From Enterobacter hormaechei subsp. xiangfangensis (lineage in GTDB: Bacteria > Pseudomonadota > Gammaproteobacteria > Enterobacterales > Enterobacteriaceae), in NCBI RefSeq assembly GCF_001729785.1, contig NZ_CP017183.1, positions 744,001 to 808,000 on the forward strand: 64,000 nt of DNA, given 5' to 3'. The position numbers were made by a program, and so were the translations under genes. Positions 62,087 through 64,000 of this stretch are shown here, piece after piece; the stretch's first letter is position 1; every line of letters begins with the position of its first letter. The notes under the pieces were generated by a model, which was not told where the DNA came from, did not search any database, and worked only from the letters and a program-made list of their open reading frames with translations.

Positions 62087-62749
62087 TTATTTATGGTTAA
62101 CGTGCTTAAGCTTGAGGTTGGCAATTCCCGAGCGGTAACGCTGTTCCAGCGTTTCGCGGTTGGTGGCGGTCACTTCCAGATTGCGCAGCAGGCCGTCGTG
62201 AATACCGTACGCCCAGCCGTGGATGGAGACCTTCTGCCCGCGTTTCCAGGCAGACTGCATAATCGTCGAATGGCCCAGGTTATACACCTGCTCCATCACG
62301 TTCAGCTCACACAGCGTGTCGAGACGGCGCTCCTGCGGCATTTCGCCCAGCAGTGAGCTATGTTTGAACCAGATATCACGAATGTGCAGCAGCCAGTTAT
62401 CGATTAACCCCAGCTCTGTATTTTCGACTGCCGCCTGCACGCCGCCGCAGCCGTAGTGACCACAAATAATGATGTGCTCAACCTCAAGAACGTCGACGGC
62501 ATACTGAACAACCGAAAGGCAGTTGAGATCGGTATGAATAACCAGGTTAGCCACATTGCGGTGAACAAACAGTTCGCCAGGTTCAAGACCAGTCAGACGT
62601 TCGGCGGGGACGCGGCTGTCGGAACATCCAATCCAGAGAAAGCGCGGGTTCTGCGCTTGCGCGAGTTTTCCAAAAAATCCGGGGTCTTCCTCCACCAGCA
62701 TTTTTGACCATAGTGCATTGTTGCTGATGAGTGTATCTATGTCGTTCAT
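62087..62749 (-). CDS. can: beta-class carbonic anhydrase
   Basis: Zinc enzyme interconverting CO2 and bicarbonate, needed for growth in air. The ATG at 62749 gives 220 residues ([17 protein letters not shown]), E. coli length. Longer in-frame starts lack family similarity. Zinc ligands: Cys and Asp in [12 protein letters not shown], and His and Cys in [14 protein letters not shown]. Cytoplasmic. It is divergent from yadGH. Confidence 0.98.
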   Translation of the reverse strand: MNDIDTLISNNALWSKMLVEEDPGFFGKLAQAQNPRFLWIGCSDSRVPAERLTGLEPGELFVHRNVANLVIHTDLNCLSVVQYAVDVLEVEHIIICGHYGCGGVQAAVENTELGLIDNWLLHIRDIWFKHSSLLGEMPQERRLDTLCELNVMEQVYNLGHSTIMQSAWKRGQKVSIHGWAYGIHDGLLRNLEVTATNRETLEQRYRSGIANLKLKHVNHK

Positions 62750-62856
62750 GGAGGTTAGCGACCTGTAACCAAGTGATTGCGTTGCGCTACTATAGGGTAA
62801 CCCGACTTTTAATGAAACCACACAACGTGTGTCAGAACTTAAGGTAAGTTGAATTC

Positions 62857-63783
62857 ATGGCGATTGCACTGGAGCTTGAACAGCTCAAAAAAACCTACCC
62901 GGGGGGCGTTCAGGCGCTGCGCGGGATAGATCTTAAAGTCGAAGCGGGAGATTTCTACGCGCTTCTGGGGCCGAACGGGGCAGGGAAATCCACCACCATC
63001 GGGATCATCAGTTCACTGGTCAATAAAACCTCGGGCCGCGTCAGCGTGTTTGGCTACGATCTGCAAAAAGATGTGGTCAACGCCAAGCGCCAGCTGGGGC
63101 TGGTGCCGCAGGAGTTCAACTTTAACCCGTTTGAGACGGTACAGCAGATTGTTGTTAACCAGGCGGGTTACTATGGCGTGGAGCGCAAAGAGGCGCTTGA
63201 GCGCAGCGAAAAGTACCTGAAACAGCTTGATCTGTGGGAGAAACGTAACGAGCGCGCGCGGATGTTGTCCGGAGGGATGAAGCGCCGCCTGATGATTGCC
63301 CGCGCGCTGATGCACGAGCCAAAGCTGCTTATCCTTGATGAGCCGACCGCTGGTGTGGATATTGAACTGCGTCGCTCCATGTGGGGTTTCCTGAAAGATC
63401 TGAACGACAAAGGCACCACCATCATTCTGACCACGCACTACCTGGAAGAGGCGGAAATGCTGTGCCGCAATATCGGCATCATTCAGCACGGTGAGCTGGT
63501 GGAAAACACCTCGATGAAGAATCTGCTCTCCAAGCTCAAATCAGAGACCTTTATCCTCGATCTGGCGGCGAAAAGCGCGCTGCCGAAACTGGAGGGCTAC
63601 AACTATCGCCTGGTCGATACCTCGACGCTGGAGGTAGAAGTGCTGCGCGAGCAGGGTATTAACAGCGTGTTCTCACAGTTGAGTGCGCAGGGCATTCAGG
63701 TATTAAGCATGCGTAACAAAGCAAACCGACTGGAAGAGCTGTTTGTCTCTCTGGTGCACGACAAACAAGGAGACAAGGCATGA
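62857..63783 (+). CDS. yadG: ABC transporter ATPase YadG
   Basis: Nucleotide-binding subunit of an ABC-2 type exporter with YadH; substrate unknown. It has 308 residues, E. coli length. Walker A LGPNGAGKSTT near 38, Q-loop VPQEFNFNPFETV, signature LSGGMKRRLMIARAL near 138, Walker B LLILDEPTAGVD, switch His in LTTHYLEEAE. A C-terminal extension of about 80 residues is typical of this family. It shares ATGA with yadH. Confidence 0.97.
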   Translation: MAIALELEQLKKTYPGGVQALRGIDLKVEAGDFYALLGPNGAGKSTTIGIISSLVNKTSGRVSVFGYDLQKDVVNAKRQLGLVPQEFNFNPFETVQQIVVNQAGYYGVERKEALERSEKYLKQLDLWEKRNERARMLSGGMKRRLMIARALMHEPKLLILDEPTAGVDIELRRSMWGFLKDLNDKGTTIILTTHYLEEAEMLCRNIGIIQHGELVENTSMKNLLSKLKSETFILDLAAKSALPKLEGYNYRLVDTSTLEVEVLREQGINSVFSQLSAQGIQVLSMRNKANRLEELFVSLVHDKQGDKA

Positions 63784-64000
63784 CGCATCTTTACTGGGTC
63801 GCGCTGAAAAGCATCTGGGCGAAAGAGATTAACCGCTTTATGCGTATCTGGGTGCAAACCCTGGTGCCGCCGGTGATCACCATGACGCTCTACTTCATCA
63901 TTTTCGGCAACCTTATTGGCTCCCGCATTGGTGAGATGCACGGCTTCACCTATATGCAGTTTATCGTGCCGGGCCTGATCATGATGGCGGTGATCACCAA
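63780..64000 (+). CDS. yadH: ABC-2 type transporter permease YadH (partial)
   Basis: Membrane subunit partnering YadG. Only the first 73 codons are in the window (MTHLYWVALKSIWAKEINRF...). The first transmembrane helix (about 24-44, LVPPVITMTLYFIIFGNLIG) and the start of the second are visible. The start overlaps the yadG stop by four bases. Confidence 0.93.
   Translation, partial: MTHLYWVALKSIWAKEINRFMRIWVQTLVPPVITMTLYFIIFGNLIGSRIGEMHGFTYMQFIVPGLIMMAVIT

Overview
The window is a stretch of enterobacterial chromosome, syntenic with the 'two-minute' region of Escherichia coli K-12 from leuA to yadH. Nearly every gene is recognisable from its protein sequence. The organism looks like a member of the Enterobacteriaceae close to Enterobacter/Leclercia/Lelliottia. 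This rests on very high protein similarity to E. coli without identity, a 187-residue AmpD of the E. cloacae type, and an extra sugar-use gene pair between ampE and aroP. The species assignment is inference. All comparisons with E. coli are from memory, not from an alignment run here.

Layout. (1) 1-5434: branched-chain amino-acid genes: leuA (cut by the window edge) with the leuL attenuator on the minus strand, then leuO, ilvI and ilvH on the plus strand. (2) 5560-6564: cra, the global carbon-flux regulator. (3) 7075-25010: the complete dcw cell-wall and division cluster, mraZ-rsmH-ftsL-ftsI-murE-murF-mraY-murD-ftsW-murG-murC-ddlB-ftsQ-ftsA-ftsZ, tightly packed with many ATGA overlaps, followed by lpxC. 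(4) 25291-28558: secM and secA, where the SecM arrest peptide controls SecA synthesis, then mutT. (5) 29043-36637: yacG-zapD-coaE, guaC, the type IV pilus-like genes ppdD-hofB-hofC, and nadC; then ampD-ampE. (6) 37507-39865: a GH43 glycosidase and a GPH-family sugar symporter, the clearest accessory insertion. (7) 40030-49002: aroP, then pdhR-aceE-aceF-lpd encoding the pyruvate dehydrogenase complex and its regulator. (8) 49055-51353: two envelope proteins of unknown function, a DUF2950-like protein and a DUF3300 (YacH-like) protein. (9) 51803-64000: acnB, yacL, speE-speD (spermidine), yacC, cueO (copper), gcd, hpt, can, yadG and the start of yadH.

Genes working together. LeuO, Lrp and attenuation tie the leu and ilv genes to amino-acid supply. 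The dcw cluster makes UDP-MurNAc-pentapeptide and lipid II and builds the FtsZ ring. lpxC and secA add outer-membrane and secretion capacity. PdhR senses pyruvate and controls aceEF-lpd, which feeds acetyl-CoA to the citrate cycle (AcnB). Recognisable control sites include a PdhR operator, an FNR-like site, paired TyrR-like boxes before aroP, a CueR-type promoter before cueO, and a textbook CRP site between gcd and hpt.

No rRNA, tRNA, insertion sequence, prophage or CRISPR array was seen. The less expected observations are a 22-bp RNA hairpin between pdhR and aceE, the paired DUF3300/DUF2950 genes, three AGATGAWTT repeats at 30-31 bp spacing upstream of ilvI, a terminator-like hairpin inside the dcw cluster between murG and murC, the sugar-use cassette, and a dispersed 40-bp palindromic repeat.
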